Shown: positions 16,989-25,573 of the stretch, one piece after another
Numbering within the stretch: the stretch's first letter is position 1
How the letters are laid out: each line of letters opens with the position of its first letter
From: CAVZOY01 sp963777095
Lineage (GTDB): Bacteria > Actinomycetota > Actinomycetes > Mycobacteriales > Geodermatophilaceae
Assembly (NCBI GenBank): GCA_963777095.1
Contig: CAVZOY010000002.1
Coordinates: 1 to 64,000 of the forward strand
Reading direction: 5' to 3'
Length of the DNA stretch: 64,000 nt
The notes under the pieces: generated by a model
Seen by the model: only the letters and a program-made list of their open reading frames with translations
Database searches by the model: none
Told to the model about the DNA's origin: nothing
Position numbers and translations under genes: made by a program

Positions 16989-18263
16989 TCAGGCCGTGGC
17001 GGCGAACGGCCCCGAGCCGGGCACGTCGAGCCGCCCCGACGGCGACCGGTGGTCGAGCCAGGCGGACAGACGGTCGGGCGAGAAGACCTCGTCGACGGCG
17101 AACTGGACGGCGCCGATCACCCCGGCGATCTCCATGTCGACGGCCGACGTCTCGATCCGGAGGTCGTGGGTCGCCGCGGGCAGCGCCCGCCGATGGATGG
17201 CCTCCCGGATGGCGTCGATCAGGTGAGCGCTCGCGCGCGCCATACCGCCGCCGAGGATCACCAGATCCGGGTTGAAGACGTTGACCAGTGTGGCCAGGCT
17301 GCTCCCGAGCAACAGCGCACTCCGGTGGAGCAGCGCCTGAGCGGCCGGGTCCCCCTGGTCGGCGGCCTGGGTGACGTCGACCGGCCGGATGGTGCCGGTG
17401 CGGGCCAGGACCGACGCGAGGGCGGGGCTCTGGCCGATCTCGGCGAGGAGACGGCCGTCCCGGACGAGGGCCGCGCGCCCTGCCACCGCGTCGAGGCAGC
17501 CCCGATTGCCGCACGGGCAGGTCACGTCACCCGCCTCAGGCACCGGGACGTGCGCGATCTCGCCGGCGAGTCCGTGGGCGCCTCGGTAGATACGGCCATC
17601 GACGACGACCGCTGCACCGATCTCCTCACCGCCGCCGAGGTAGACGGTCTGCTGCGACGCGGCGGCCACGGGATTCACCCGTCGCTCCCCCAGCGCCGAC
17701 AGGTTCACCCGGTTCTCCATCCAGACCGGCGCCGACCACCGCGCCGCGAGCCGGGCCCGCGTCGGGAACCGATCCCAGTCGGGCATCGTGGGCATGGACG
17801 TGGTGCCGTCGGCGTCGAAGGCAACCGGACCCGGCATCCCCAGCCCGACGGACCACAGGTTCGCGCGGGCACCGGTCTCGTCCAGCAGCGCATCGGCCAT
17901 CCGCTCGACGACCGGAAAGACCGCCTCGGGCCCGTCCGAGACGTCGGTCGACTCGTGGCGCGTCTCGAGCAGATTGCCGGCGAGGTCGGCGACGGCGACG
18001 AGGAGCTCGTTGGTGGCGATGTCGACGCCGAGCACGTATCCGGCCTCGCCGCGCAGGCGCAGCATCCGCGGCGCGCGACCGCCGGTCGACGGTCCCAGGC
18101 CGTGGGACTCGATCAATCCCGCCGCCTCGAGTTCGGCCACCCGCTGCGCCACGACGCTGCGCCCGAGTCCTACCCGGTCGACCAGCACGGGCTGGGTGAT
18201 GCCGTCGTCACTGCGGATCGCGTCGAGGACCGCGGCCAATCCGGTGAAGCGCTCGCTCGGCAC
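16989..18263 (-). CDS. ROK-family transcriptional regulator
   Basis: 424 residues. N-terminal winged helix-turn-helix (residues about 10-60: ITQPVLVDRVGLGRSVVAQR, VAELEAAGLI), then a ROK sugar-kinase-like domain with VLGVDIATNEL, GLGMPGPVAFD and the zinc-binding cluster GDVTCPCGNRGCLDAVAG. ROK repressors respond to sugars or sugar phosphates. It is transcribed together with the rhamnosidase gene (11-base gap) and lies at the head of the locus, so it is the likely regulator of the importer and deglycosidase operons, possibly through P1 and P2 (inference). Confidence 0.9.
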   Translation of the reverse strand: MPSERFTGLAAVLDAIRSDDGITQPVLVDRVGLGRSVVAQRVAELEAAGLIESHGLGPSTGGRAPRMLRLRGEAGYVLGVDIATNELLVAVADLAGNLLETRHESTDVSDGPEAVFPVVERMADALLDETGARANLWSVGLGMPGPVAFDADGTTSMPTMPDWDRFPTRARLAARWSAPVWMENRVNLSALGERRVNPVAAASQQTVYLGGGEEIGAAVVVDGRIYRGAHGLAGEIAHVPVPEAGDVTCPCGNRGCLDAVAGRAALVRDGRLLAEIGQSPALASVLARTGTIRPVDVTQAADQGDPAAQALLHRSALLLGSSLATLVNVFNPDLVILGGGMARASAHLIDAIREAIHRRALPAATHDLRIETSAVDMEIAGVIGAVQFAVDEVFSPDRLSAWLDHRSPSGRLDVPGSGPFAATA

Positions 18264-18365
18264 AGCACTCCCTACGTCGGCCTACATGCGGAGCGTCAGC
18301 GTAGCGGGCTTTCGCCGCCCTTCGGAAGAAGTGGCGACTCGATTCCACCCTGCGTGCGTCCCGCC

Positions 18366-18593
18366 TCAATCCATCTGCGTGATCTTGTAGGGCGCGCCGG
18401 ACCTGTCGTAGGTGGTCCACTCCCCCACTTGGCGTCCGGCCTCGAAGGAGCCCGAGCGGAGCATCGTGCCGTCGAGGCGGAACCACTCCCAGTAGCCCTG
18501 CGGCTTGCCGTCGACCACCGGGCCGCGCGCGCGGATGGATCCGTCGCGGTGCCGCTCGACGTGCTGGCCCTCGGTGAACTCGGTCGCGGGCAC
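18366..18593 (-). CDS. Small YwqK/MORN-like protein
   Basis: 75 residues built from three imperfect MORN-like strands: VERHRDGSIRARGPVVDGKP, QGYWEWFRLDGTMLRSG and SFEAGRQVGEWTTYDRSGAP. This pattern occurs in the YwqK antitoxin-like family and in MORN proteins. No toxin gene is adjacent, so an antitoxin role is not supported. Cytoplasmic, function unknown. ATG 18593 is the only clear start. Confidence 0.65.
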   Translation of the reverse strand: MPATEFTEGQHVERHRDGSIRARGPVVDGKPQGYWEWFRLDGTMLRSGSFEAGRQVGEWTTYDRSGAPYKITQMD

Positions 18594-18687
18594 GGACGGA
18601 GCCTAGTGGGGCCCAGGGTCACCCGGTCGGGCTCAAACGACACTCGGACGATGTCACGGAGGAGGCCGATCCCTCACCAGGGAGGAC

Positions 18688-19872
18688 ATGCTTGCCGGCA
18701 TGGCCGAGCAGTCGCCGCCGACGACGACATCCGCAGGAGCCTTGCCGCGCGATCGCACTCCTGCGACGCGCCGGGTCCCCCCGTGGTTCCGTCGCGCCGT
18801 CGTCTTCGTGCTGATCGCCGTCGCCTGCTACCAGGCCGCCGTCTGGGCCTTCCTGAACCTGCGCGGCTTCCTGGGGCTGCTCTTCCTGGCCTGGCTCTTC
18901 GCGGTCAGCATCGAGCCACTCGTCGAGTGGCTGGAGGAGCGCGGACTCCGCCGCGGCGCCGCGACCGGGTTCGTCCTGCTCGGGATGGTCCTCCTGGGCG
19001 CGGGCTTCGTCGCGGCGTTCGGCGCGCTGCTCGTCGACCAGCTCGGCCAGCTCATCGCCTCCCTGCCGGACGTCATCCGCACGGTGGTGGAAGACGCCAA
19101 CCGCCGGTTCGGCACCGACCTCGAGCCCGGCTCGATCGTCGAGGCGCTGAACCTCTCCCCGGACCGGATCGAGGAACTCGCCGGCCGGCTGGCGCCGGGC
19201 GTCCTCGGGGTCGTGACGTCCGTGGCCGGGGTCGTGTTCCAGTTCTTCACATTCCTGCTGTTCGGCTACTACATGTCCGCGCAGGGGCCGGCCCTGCGGA
19301 ACACCGTCTCCCACCGGTTCCCCCCGAGGCAGCAGCTGGTCATCGCCACGGTCTGGCGCATCGCCGTGGAGAAGACCGGCGGCTACGTCCTCTCCAGGAT
19401 CGTCCTGGCGGTGATCGCCGCGATCGTCACCGGCGTCACGCTTCTCGTGCTCGGCGTGCCGTACTGGTTGCCGCTGGCGATCTGGACCGGAGTGGTGTCG
19501 CAGTTCGTCCCGACGATCGGCACCTACCTGGCCATCCTCCTGCCGGCGATCGTCGCCCTGGCCGCCGATCCCGTCGATGCCTTGTGGGTGGTGATCATCG
19601 GCATCGTCTACCAGCAGATCGAGAACTACGTCGTGGCCCCGCGGGTCACCGCCCGGACCGTGGCCATCCATCCGGCGGTGGCCTTCGGCGCGGTCATCGC
19701 AGGGGTGGCTCTCTTCGGGCCGCTCGGCGCGCTCGTCGCGATCCCGGTCGTGGCCGCGATCGAGGCGGTCATCGACACGTACGGTCACCGCTACGAACTC
19801 GCCCACATCCCGGATCCCGGGTCGGACGAGGACGAACCGGACGTCAGTCCTCGACGCGGAAGCCCAGCTTGA
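18688..19872 (+). CDS. AI-2E family transporter (membrane permease)
   Basis: 394-residue polytopic membrane protein. Paired N-terminal hydrophobic segments (FVLIAVACYQAAVWAFLNL, GLLFLAWLFAVSIEPLVEWL) precede a long soluble stretch and a C-terminal bundle with WTGVVSQFVPTIGTYLA and IENYVVAPRVTARTV, the family signature. The group includes TqsA-type exporters; the substrate here is unknown. Two ATGs compete: 18688 (GGAGG only 2 bases away) and 18700 (GGAGG 14 bases away). The 3' end overlaps the convergent dodecin gene by 29 bases. Confidence 0.88.
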   Translation: MLAGMAEQSPPTTTSAGALPRDRTPATRRVPPWFRRAVVFVLIAVACYQAAVWAFLNLRGFLGLLFLAWLFAVSIEPLVEWLEERGLRRGAATGFVLLGMVLLGAGFVAAFGALLVDQLGQLIASLPDVIRTVVEDANRRFGTDLEPGSIVEALNLSPDRIEELAGRLAPGVLGVVTSVAGVVFQFFTFLLFGYYMSAQGPALRNTVSHRFPPRQQLVIATVWRIAVEKTGGYVLSRIVLAVIAAIVTGVTLLVLGVPYWLPLAIWTGVVSQFVPTIGTYLAILLPAIVALAADPVDALWVVIIGIVYQQIENYVVAPRVTARTVAIHPAVAFGAVIAGVALFGPLGALVAIPVVAAIEAVIDTYGHRYELAHIPDPGSDEDEPDVSPRRGSPA

Positions 19873-20053
19873 CGGTCACCTGGAAATACGCGACGTCGCC
19901 GTCGACGACCTGACCTCGGACTTCCTTGGTCTCGAACCACTCGATGTTGCGCACCGTCTCCGACGCCTTGCGGACGGCGGTGCGGATCGCCTCGTCGATG
20001 CTGGTCGGGCTGCTGCCCACGACCTCGGTGAGCCGGTACACGTGGTTGCTCAT
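19844..20053 (-). CDS. Dodecin family flavin-binding protein
   Basis: 69 residues, the full dodecin length: HVYRLTEVVGSSPTSIDEAI, then a helix, then NIEWFETKEVRGQV and VAYFQVTVKLGFRVE. The Trp in IEWFE is the residue that stacks on the flavin in dodecins. These proteins form 12-mers that store FMN/FAD or related flavins in the cytoplasm. Convergent with the AI-2E transporter, with overlapping 3' ends. Confidence 0.92.
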   Translation of the reverse strand: MSNHVYRLTEVVGSSPTSIDEAIRTAVRKASETVRNIEWFETKEVRGQVVDGDVAYFQVTVKLGFRVED

Positions 20054-20225
20054 CGCGGCATCGTGCCAGAGCCGACGGGCGGTCGGGGGGCCATGGATGC
20101 GGGCACGGCCCCGGCGCGGGGGTTTGACGGCCACGCCGGGGCCGGGTGCGCCCGCAATGCCCGTTGCGCCGCCGGTCAAACCGCACAGCGCGACAAAACG
20201 TTTGGCGGGCGGGCTCACCCGAGGG

Positions 20226-20248
20226 GTCCCGGGGCTCCGCCCGGGGAC
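20226..20248. terminator. GC-rich hairpin, possible terminator
   Basis: Arms GTCCCGGGG and CCCGGGGAC around loop CTCCG pair with one mismatch. It sits in the 245-base gap between the end of the minus-strand GNAT/suf transcript and dodecin. There is no U-tract, so it is at best a weak or Rho-assisted terminator. Nothing else is recognisable in that gap. Confidence 0.3.
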
Positions 20249-20298
20249 AGCATCCGGCGGCCGGATCCGTTCCGCAACAGGACGTCAGAGACGTCTGC

Positions 20299-20928
20299 TC
20301 ACGGCCCGAAGAGCACCTCGGCGCCGACCGGTCGGTAGCCGGCGGCGAGGAAGGCGCGCAGCGAGGCGACGTTGGCGGGGGCGACCTGCGCCCACAGCGG
20401 AGCGCCGTCCGGCACGAGCGCCGGGGCGGCAGCGGCCAGTGCCGTGCCGAGCCCGCGGCAGCGGGCGGCCCGATCGACCTCGAGGCTGGTCTCCCAGCGC
20501 CCGGCGACGCCGCGGCCGACGGTGACCAGCCCCGCGCCGTCGGGCGTCGTCCAGACCCGGACGTCGCGACGGTGGTGCAGCGCCCGCTGCACCCTCGGGT
20601 GGTCGAGGTCCTCGACCGGGACGAGCTCGAGCGGTCGCCCGGTCCGCGGCGCGACGAGCACGGCATCGAGCGACCCGGGCTCGGCACCGACGCGGTCGGC
20701 GAGCGCGCCGAGGAAGCGCGCGCCGAGGGGGGCGGCGATGGGGTCGTCGGCCACCGCTCCGGCCACCCACGCGGGGTCGACGTCGGCCGCGACGACGTGC
20801 CAGGCCGTGCCGCCGACGACGACTGCCCGCGCCCCGGAGGGCGCGGGCAGTGCGGTGACGCTCGCGTCGGCCTGCGGGTCCACACCTGCGGCCAGCCCGG
20901 CGAGAAGACCGGGCAGATCGGTGCTCAG
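20299..20928 (-). CDS. GNAT-like acetyltransferase at the 3' end of the suf operon
   Basis: About 209 residues. The C-terminal third has the acetyl-CoA fold pattern: ETSLEVDRAARCRGLGTALA (the R-x-x-G-x-G/A loop) and QVAPANVASLRAFLAAGYRP (the 'N..S...Y..aGY' strand). The N-terminal half is unassigned. No ATG or GTG lies near the 5' end: CTG at 20928 overlaps the sufT TGA (CTGA), while GTG at 20883 would remove 15 residues. Overlap with sufT shows co-transcription with the suf genes, but no link to Fe-S assembly is known. Substrate unknown. Confidence 0.7.
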   Translation of the reverse strand: MSTDLPGLLAGLAAGVDPQADASVTALPAPSGARAVVVGGTAWHVVAADVDPAWVAGAVADDPIAAPLGARFLGALADRVGAEPGSLDAVLVAPRTGRPLELVPVEDLDHPRVQRALHHRRDVRVWTTPDGAGLVTVGRGVAGRWETSLEVDRAARCRGLGTALAAAAPALVPDGAPLWAQVAPANVASLRAFLAAGYRPVGAEVLFGP

Positions 20929-21314
20929 ACGCGGAACCCGAGAGCTCGCAACTGCTCCCGACCGTCGTCGGTGATCTTGTCCGGACCCCACGGCGGCATC
21001 CAGACCCAGTTGATCTTGATGTCGTCCACGAGGCCGGGACCGGGGCCGCCGGTCAGCGCCTGGCGCGTCTGGTCCTCGATGACGTCGGTCAGCGGGCAGG
21101 CCGCCGAGGTCAGCGTCATGTCCAGGACGGCGACGTCGTCGACGACGTCGATGCCGTAGACGAGGCCCAGGTCGACGACGTTGACGCCCAGCTCGGGGTC
21201 GACGACGTCGCGCATGGCCTCCTCGACGTCCTCGATGAGGGCCGACTTGTAGGCGGGCAGCTCGGCCGCAGCCTCGCCGGTGGCCGGCGTCGGGGTCTCG
21301 GTGGTCTCGCTCAT
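20925..21314 (-). CDS. sufT: Iron-sulfur assembly factor SufT (MIP18/PaaD-like, DUF59)
   Basis: 129 residues. The core EDVEEAMRDVVDPELGVNVV followed by DLGLVYGI is the DUF59 signature; the conserved Cys sits in LTSAACPLTDVIEDQ. The C-terminus has INWVWMPPWGPDKIT. SufT proteins help mature Fe-S proteins as the last suf operon gene in actinobacteria. The start is ATG 21314, which overlaps the sufU stop by one base (TGATG). An acidic, Thr/Pro-rich N-terminal tail of about 25 residues precedes the domain. Confidence 0.92.
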   Translation of the reverse strand: MSETTETPTPATGEAAAELPAYKSALIEDVEEAMRDVVDPELGVNVVDLGLVYGIDVVDDVAVLDMTLTSAACPLTDVIEDQTRQALTGGPGPGLVDDIKINWVWMPPWGPDKITDDGREQLRALGFRV

Positions 21315-21799
21315 CAGTGCTGTCCTCCGGTGGGCTGGGATACCGACAGTGCCCGGGCCGAGGCGTCCTTCAACGCCATCCAGCTCATCAGCGCGCACTT
21401 GATCCGCGCGGGGTACTTCGACACCCCGGCGAACGCGATGGCGTCCTCGAGCTCGTCCTCGAGCTTCTCGGCGACCGTCGGGTCGCCCTTGGCCTGCATC
21501 AGCGTCACGAAGTGCTCCCCGGTCTCCAGGGCCTCGTGCACCGACTTGCCGACGACCAGGTCGTACATGGCCGACACCGACGCCTGGCTGATCGAGCAGC
21601 CCATGCTCTCGTAGGAGACGTCGGACACGATCGACTCGCCCGCTGCGTCGTTCTCCAGGTGCACCCGGAGCGTCACCTCGTCGCCGCAGGTCGGGTTGAC
21701 GTGGTGCACCTCGGCCTCGAACGGCTCGCGCAGTCCGCGGCCGTGCGGGTTGCGGTAGTGGTCCAGGATGATCTCCTGGTACATCGACTCCAGCTGCAT
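21314..21799 (-). CDS. sufU: SufU zinc-dependent sulfur-transfer protein
   Basis: 161 residues of the SufU/IscU-like fold. It starts MQLESMYQEIILDHYRNPH; the three conserved cysteines are in NPTCGDEVTL, ESMGCSISQAS and ARIKCALMSW. SufU accepts sulfane sulfur from SufS for cluster assembly. ATG 21799 follows the sufS stop by one base and the gene is coupled to sufT. Confidence 0.94.
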   Translation of the reverse strand: MQLESMYQEIILDHYRNPHGRGLREPFEAEVHHVNPTCGDEVTLRVHLENDAAGESIVSDVSYESMGCSISQASVSAMYDLVVGKSVHEALETGEHFVTLMQAKGDPTVAEKLEDELEDAIAFAGVSKYPARIKCALMSWMALKDASARALSVSQPTGGQH

Positions 21800-21800
21800 C

Positions 21801-23129
21801 TCAGGCAACACCCCCCGTGGTCGCGACGCCGAAGAAGCGCTGGGCTTCCCGGACGCCGTCGGCGAGCGCGTCGATGTCGTCGTAGCCGGTGTGCACGTAG
21901 AACGTGGCGCGCGTCGTCGCCGGGACGCCGTAGCGCCGGACGACCGGCCAGGCGCAGTGGTGCCCCACGCGGACGGCGATGCCCAGGTCGTCGAGCACCT
22001 GGCCGACGTCGTGCGGGTGGATGCCCTCGACGGTGAACGAGATCGCTCCCCCACGGGCGACGGTGTCGGGCGGACCGATCACCGTGACGCCGGGGATCTC
22101 GGCCAGCTTCTCCAGCGCGTACCCGGTGAGCGCGTGCTCGTGGGCCTCGACGTCGTCCATGCCGAGCGCCTGGAGGTACTCGACGGCGGCGGCCAGGCCG
22201 ATGACCTGCGCGGTCATCGGGACGCCGGCCTCGAAGCGCTGCGGCGGGGCGGCGAAGGTGCTGCCCTCCATCCGCACGACCTCGATCATCGAGCCGCCGG
22301 TGAGGAAGGGCGGCAGCTTGTCGAGCACGTCGTAGCGGCCCCACAGCACGCCGACCCCGGTCGGGCCGAGCATCTTGTGGCCGGAGAAGGTGAGGAAGTC
22401 AGCGCCCAGCTCGGCGACGTCGACCGGCGAGTGCGGCACCGACTGGGCGCCGTCGACGAGCACCAGCGCACCGACCGCGTGCGCGCGTTCGGCGATCTCG
22501 CGCACCGGGTTGATCGTGCCGAGGAGGTTCGACTGCTGGGTGACCGCGACCAGCTTGGTGCGCTCGTTGACCACCGTGTCGAGGTCCGCGAGGTCGAGCC
22601 GGCCGTCGTCGGTGAGACCGAGCCAGCGCAGGGTCGCCCCGGTGCGCTCGCACAGCTGCTGCCACGGCAGGAGGTTGGCGTGGTGCTCCATCTCGGTGAC
22701 CACGATCTCGTCACCCTGGCCGACCGCGTAGGTGCGGAACTCGGGCTCCTTCGCCGTGGACGCGTTGGACAGCGCGTACGCCACGAGGTTGATCGCCTCG
22801 GTGGTGTTGCGGGTGAAGACGATCTCCTCGGCCGGCGCGCCGATGAACCGGCCGATGGTGGCGCGGGCCTCCTCGTAGGCGCCGGTCGCCTCCTCGGCGA
22901 GCTGGTGCGCCCCGCGGTGCGGCGCGGCGTTGACGTTCTCGTAGAACCAGCGCTCGGCGTCGAGCACCTGGCGCGGCTTCTGCGAGGTGGCCCCGGAGTC
23001 GAGGTAGACCAGCCGCTTCCCGTCCCGCACGGTGCGGGTCAGGATCGGGAAGTCCGCCCGGATCGCCTCGACGTCCAGGGGTAGCGGGGTGCGCGCCCCC
23101 GTGCCGGGACGCGAGGCGGTTGCGGTCAT
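21801..23129 (-). CDS. sufS: Cysteine desulfurase SufS
   Basis: 442-residue PLP enzyme that takes sulfur from cysteine. VYLDSGATSQKPRQV opens the fold; EMEHHANLLPWQ, the PLP lysine in TFSGHKMLGPTGVG and the catalytic Cys in VGHHCAWPVVRRYG are all present, the last in the short loop of group II desulfurases that need SufU. ATG 23129 overlaps the sufC TGA (ATGA). Full length and undamaged. Confidence 0.96.
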   Translation of the reverse strand: MTATASRPGTGARTPLPLDVEAIRADFPILTRTVRDGKRLVYLDSGATSQKPRQVLDAERWFYENVNAAPHRGAHQLAEEATGAYEEARATIGRFIGAPAEEIVFTRNTTEAINLVAYALSNASTAKEPEFRTYAVGQGDEIVVTEMEHHANLLPWQQLCERTGATLRWLGLTDDGRLDLADLDTVVNERTKLVAVTQQSNLLGTINPVREIAERAHAVGALVLVDGAQSVPHSPVDVAELGADFLTFSGHKMLGPTGVGVLWGRYDVLDKLPPFLTGGSMIEVVRMEGSTFAAPPQRFEAGVPMTAQVIGLAAAVEYLQALGMDDVEAHEHALTGYALEKLAEIPGVTVIGPPDTVARGGAISFTVEGIHPHDVGQVLDDLGIAVRVGHHCAWPVVRRYGVPATTRATFYVHTGYDDIDALADGVREAQRFFGVATTGGVA

Positions 23130-23929
23130 GCTGTCGCGCCCTCCGCAGCGGCCTTCTCCAGGCTCGCCTGCTCGTTGGAGTCCTTGACGTAGGCGGCGTA
23201 GCCCTCGTTCTCGAGCTTGTCGGCCAACTCGGAGCCACCCTCGTCGACGATCCGGCCCGCCACGAAGACGTGCACGTAGTCGGGCCTGATGTAGCGCAGG
23301 ATCCGCGTGTAGTGCGTGATCAGCATGACGCCGACGTCGCTGTCCTCGCGGCTGCGGTTGACGCCCTCGGAGACGACGCGCAGGGCGTCGACGTCGAGAC
23401 CGGAGTCGGTCTCGTCGAGGATCGCGATGCGCGGCTTGAGCAGGCGCATCTGCAGGATCTCGTGGCGCTTCTTCTCACCGCCGGAGAAGCCCTCGTTGAC
23501 GTTGCGCTCGGCGAAGGCCTGGTCCATCTCCAGCGCCGACATCTCGGTCTTCACGTCCTTGACCCAGGTGCGCAGCTTCGGGGCCTCGCCCTTCACCGCG
23601 GTCGCCGCGGTGCGCAGGAAGTTCGACACCGAGACGCCGGGCACCTCGACCGGGTACTGCATGGCCAGGAACAGGCCGGCGCGGGCGCGCTCGTCGACGC
23701 TCATCGCGAGCACGTCCTCGCCGTCGAGCGTGACGCTGCCCGAGGTGATCGTGTACTTCGGGTGGCCGGCGATCGAGTAGGCCAGGGTCGACTTGCCCGA
23801 CCCGTTCGGGCCCATGATCGCGTGGGTCTCGCCCGACCGGACGGTCAGGTCGACGCCACGGAGGATCTCCTTGGCGTCGTTCCCCTCACCGACCGAGACG
23901 TGCAGATCGCGGATCTCCAGCACGGACAC
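23126..23929 (-). CDS. sufC: Fe-S cluster assembly ATPase SufC
   Basis: 267-residue ABC-type ATPase of the SufBCD scaffold. Walker A GPNGSGKSTLAYSIAGHP, signature FSGGEKKRHEILQM and Walker B IAILDETDSGLDVDAL are intact; ITHYTRILRYI carries the switch His. It starts 15 bases after the Rieske gene and is coupled to sufS. Confidence 0.96.
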   Translation of the reverse strand: MSVLEIRDLHVSVGEGNDAKEILRGVDLTVRSGETHAIMGPNGSGKSTLAYSIAGHPKYTITSGSVTLDGEDVLAMSVDERARAGLFLAMQYPVEVPGVSVSNFLRTAATAVKGEAPKLRTWVKDVKTEMSALEMDQAFAERNVNEGFSGGEKKRHEILQMRLLKPRIAILDETDSGLDVDALRVVSEGVNRSREDSDVGVMLITHYTRILRYIRPDYVHVFVAGRIVDEGGSELADKLENEGYAAYVKDSNEQASLEKAAAEGATA

Positions 23930-23944
23930 GTGTCTTCTCGCTCC

Positions 23945-24290
23945 TCAGTTGCCGATCGGCGCGTCGACGTCGACGAACACGTCGTCGCCGTCCACGCGGA
24001 CCGGATAGACGGGGACCGGCTCGGTGGCCGGCAGGTTGGTGGGACGGCCGCTGGTCAGGTCGAAGCACGACCCGTGCAGCCAGCACTCGATGGTGGGGGC
24101 GCCGTGGAACTCCTCGACGTCACCCTCGGACAGCGGGACCTCGGCGTGCGAGCAGACGTCCTCGATCGCGAAGACCTCGCCCTCGAACCGGACGACGGCG
24201 ATCGCCTCCGGGGCGGGCACCGTCGAGCTCGACCCGCAGGGAGCCGGGCTCCTTGACGTCGGTCAGCGAGCAGACGCGGGCGAAGGCCAT
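23945..24290 (-). CDS. Rieske [2Fe-2S] ferredoxin of the suf operon, one frameshift
   Basis: About 114 residues after removing one extra base near 24220. N-terminus MAFARVCSLTDVKEPGSLRV, then AIAVVRFEGEVFAIED; the Rieske ligands are Cys-x-His in DVCSHAEVPLSEG and Cys-x2-His in IECWLHGSCFD. Such bacterial-type ferredoxins lie between sufD and sufC in many actinobacteria and are annotated as electron-transfer subunits. The role in Fe-S assembly is unproven. ATG 24290 overlaps the sufD stop by one base. Confidence 0.88.
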
Positions 24291-25573
24291 CAGGCCTCCA
24301 CCGGCTGGTCCTCGAGCGCCGGGAGGGCGCCGAGGCGGGCCTCGATCGTGCCCATCAGCCGGTCCTGCAGCTCCGGGACGCCGATCCGCTGGACGACGTC
24401 GGCGAAGAAGCCGCGCACGACCAGGCGGCGGGCGGTCTCGGCGTCGATGCCGCGGGAGCAGAGGTAGAACAGCTGCTCGTCGTCGAACCGGCCGGTGGCG
24501 CTGGCGTGGCCGGCGCCGACGATCTCGCCGGTCTCGATCTCCAGGTTCGGCACCGAGTCGGCGCGGGCGCCGTCGGTGAGCACCAGGTTGCGGTTGAGCT
24601 CGTAGGTGTCGGTGCCGGTGGCCTCCGGCCGGATGCGGACGTCGCCGATCCAGACCGTGCGCGCGCCCTCGCCCTGCAGCGCGCCCTTGTAGAGCACGTT
24701 GCTGCGGCAGTTGGGCACCGCGTGGTCGACCCAGAGCCGGTGCTCCTGGTGCTGCGTCTCGTCGGAGAAGTAGACGCCGAACAGGTCTGCCGAGCCGCCG
24801 GGGCCGGAGTACTGCACGTTGCTGACCAGCCGGACCAGGTCGCCGCCCAGGGTGACCACGACCTGCTTGAAGGTTGCGTCGCGGCCGACGACGGCGTCGT
24901 ACTGCGCGCCGTGGACGGCGCCGGGCGCCCAGTCCTGCACCGAGACGAGCTCGACCTGCGCGCCGTCACCGACGAGCACGGCCACTCCCCCGGCGTACTT
25001 CGCCAGGCCGCTGTGGTCGAGCACGATCGTGGCCTGCGCGAAGGCGCCGACCTCGATGACCAGCTGCCCCCACACGACCGCGTCATCAGGGCTGTCGGAA
25101 CCGGTGCCGGCGAGGCCCAGCGTGACCGGGCGGTCGAGGACCGCCTCCGGCCGCACGCGCAGCACGGCGGCACCGCCGCTGCGCCGGCGGGCCAGCGCGG
25201 CCAGCCGGTCGGCCGGCTCGGGCAGGCCCTTGAGCAGCGGGTCGTCGGCCTCGACGCTGGCCAGCACCGTGCCCTCGGGCAGGTCGGTGGTCCACGTCAG
25301 GTGCGCGTCGGACGGCGCGCCGTCGAGCAGCGGACGGATCCGCCGCATCGGCGTGAACCGCCACGTCTCCTCGCGACCGGTGGGGACGCCGAAGGCGTCC
25401 GGGTCGGTCGACGTGAAGCGCTCGGCCGGCGAGCCGGTGGGGGCCGGACCGCCGTGCGAGTGGGCACCCGGCGCGACACCGGTCGCGTCAGCCGGGGTGG
25501 TCGGGGGTCCGGCCTGAGCACCGACGCCGGGCGCGAAGAGCTCTCCTGCCAGTGTGTTGTCGCTGACCGACAT
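24290..25573 (-). CDS. sufD: Fe-S cluster assembly protein SufD
   Basis: 427 residues of the SufB/SufD beta-helix family, starting MSVSDNTLAGELFAPGVGAQ. Characteristic C-terminal block: NLEIETGEIVGAGHASATG, DDEQLFYLCSRGIDAETA and VVRGFFADVVQRI. It forms the SufBC2D scaffold with SufB. It overlaps the sufB stop by one base (TGATG). N-terminal 60 residues are Gly/Pro/Ala-rich and probably flexible. Confidence 0.95.
   Translation of the reverse strand: MSVSDNTLAGELFAPGVGAQAGPPTTPADATGVAPGAHSHGGPAPTGSPAERFTSTDPDAFGVPTGREETWRFTPMRRIRPLLDGAPSDAHLTWTTDLPEGTVLASVEADDPLLKGLPEPADRLAALARRRSGGAAVLRVRPEAVLDRPVTLGLAGTGSDSPDDAVVWGQLVIEVGAFAQATIVLDHSGLAKYAGGVAVLVGDGAQVELVSVQDWAPGAVHGAQYDAVVGRDATFKQVVVTLGGDLVRLVSNVQYSGPGGSADLFGVYFSDETQHQEHRLWVDHAVPNCRSNVLYKGALQGEGARTVWIGDVRIRPEATGTDTYELNRNLVLTDGARADSVPNLEIETGEIVGAGHASATGRFDDEQLFYLCSRGIDAETARRLVVRGFFADVVQRIGVPELQDRLMGTIEARLGALPALEDQPVEA

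Noticed and set aside
1..18263. Genomic island or mobile element carrying the glycoside locus
   Set aside because: No transposase, integrase, flanking repeat or tRNA attachment site seen, and base composition matches the neighbours. It is accessory, but transfer is not shown.
18366..18593. Toxin-antitoxin module based on the YwqK-like protein
   Set aside because: No candidate toxin gene within several hundred bases on either side.
20054..20298. Small RNA or short gene in the gap between dodecin and GNAT
   Set aside because: Only a weak mismatched hairpin; the short frames have no start signal or coding character.
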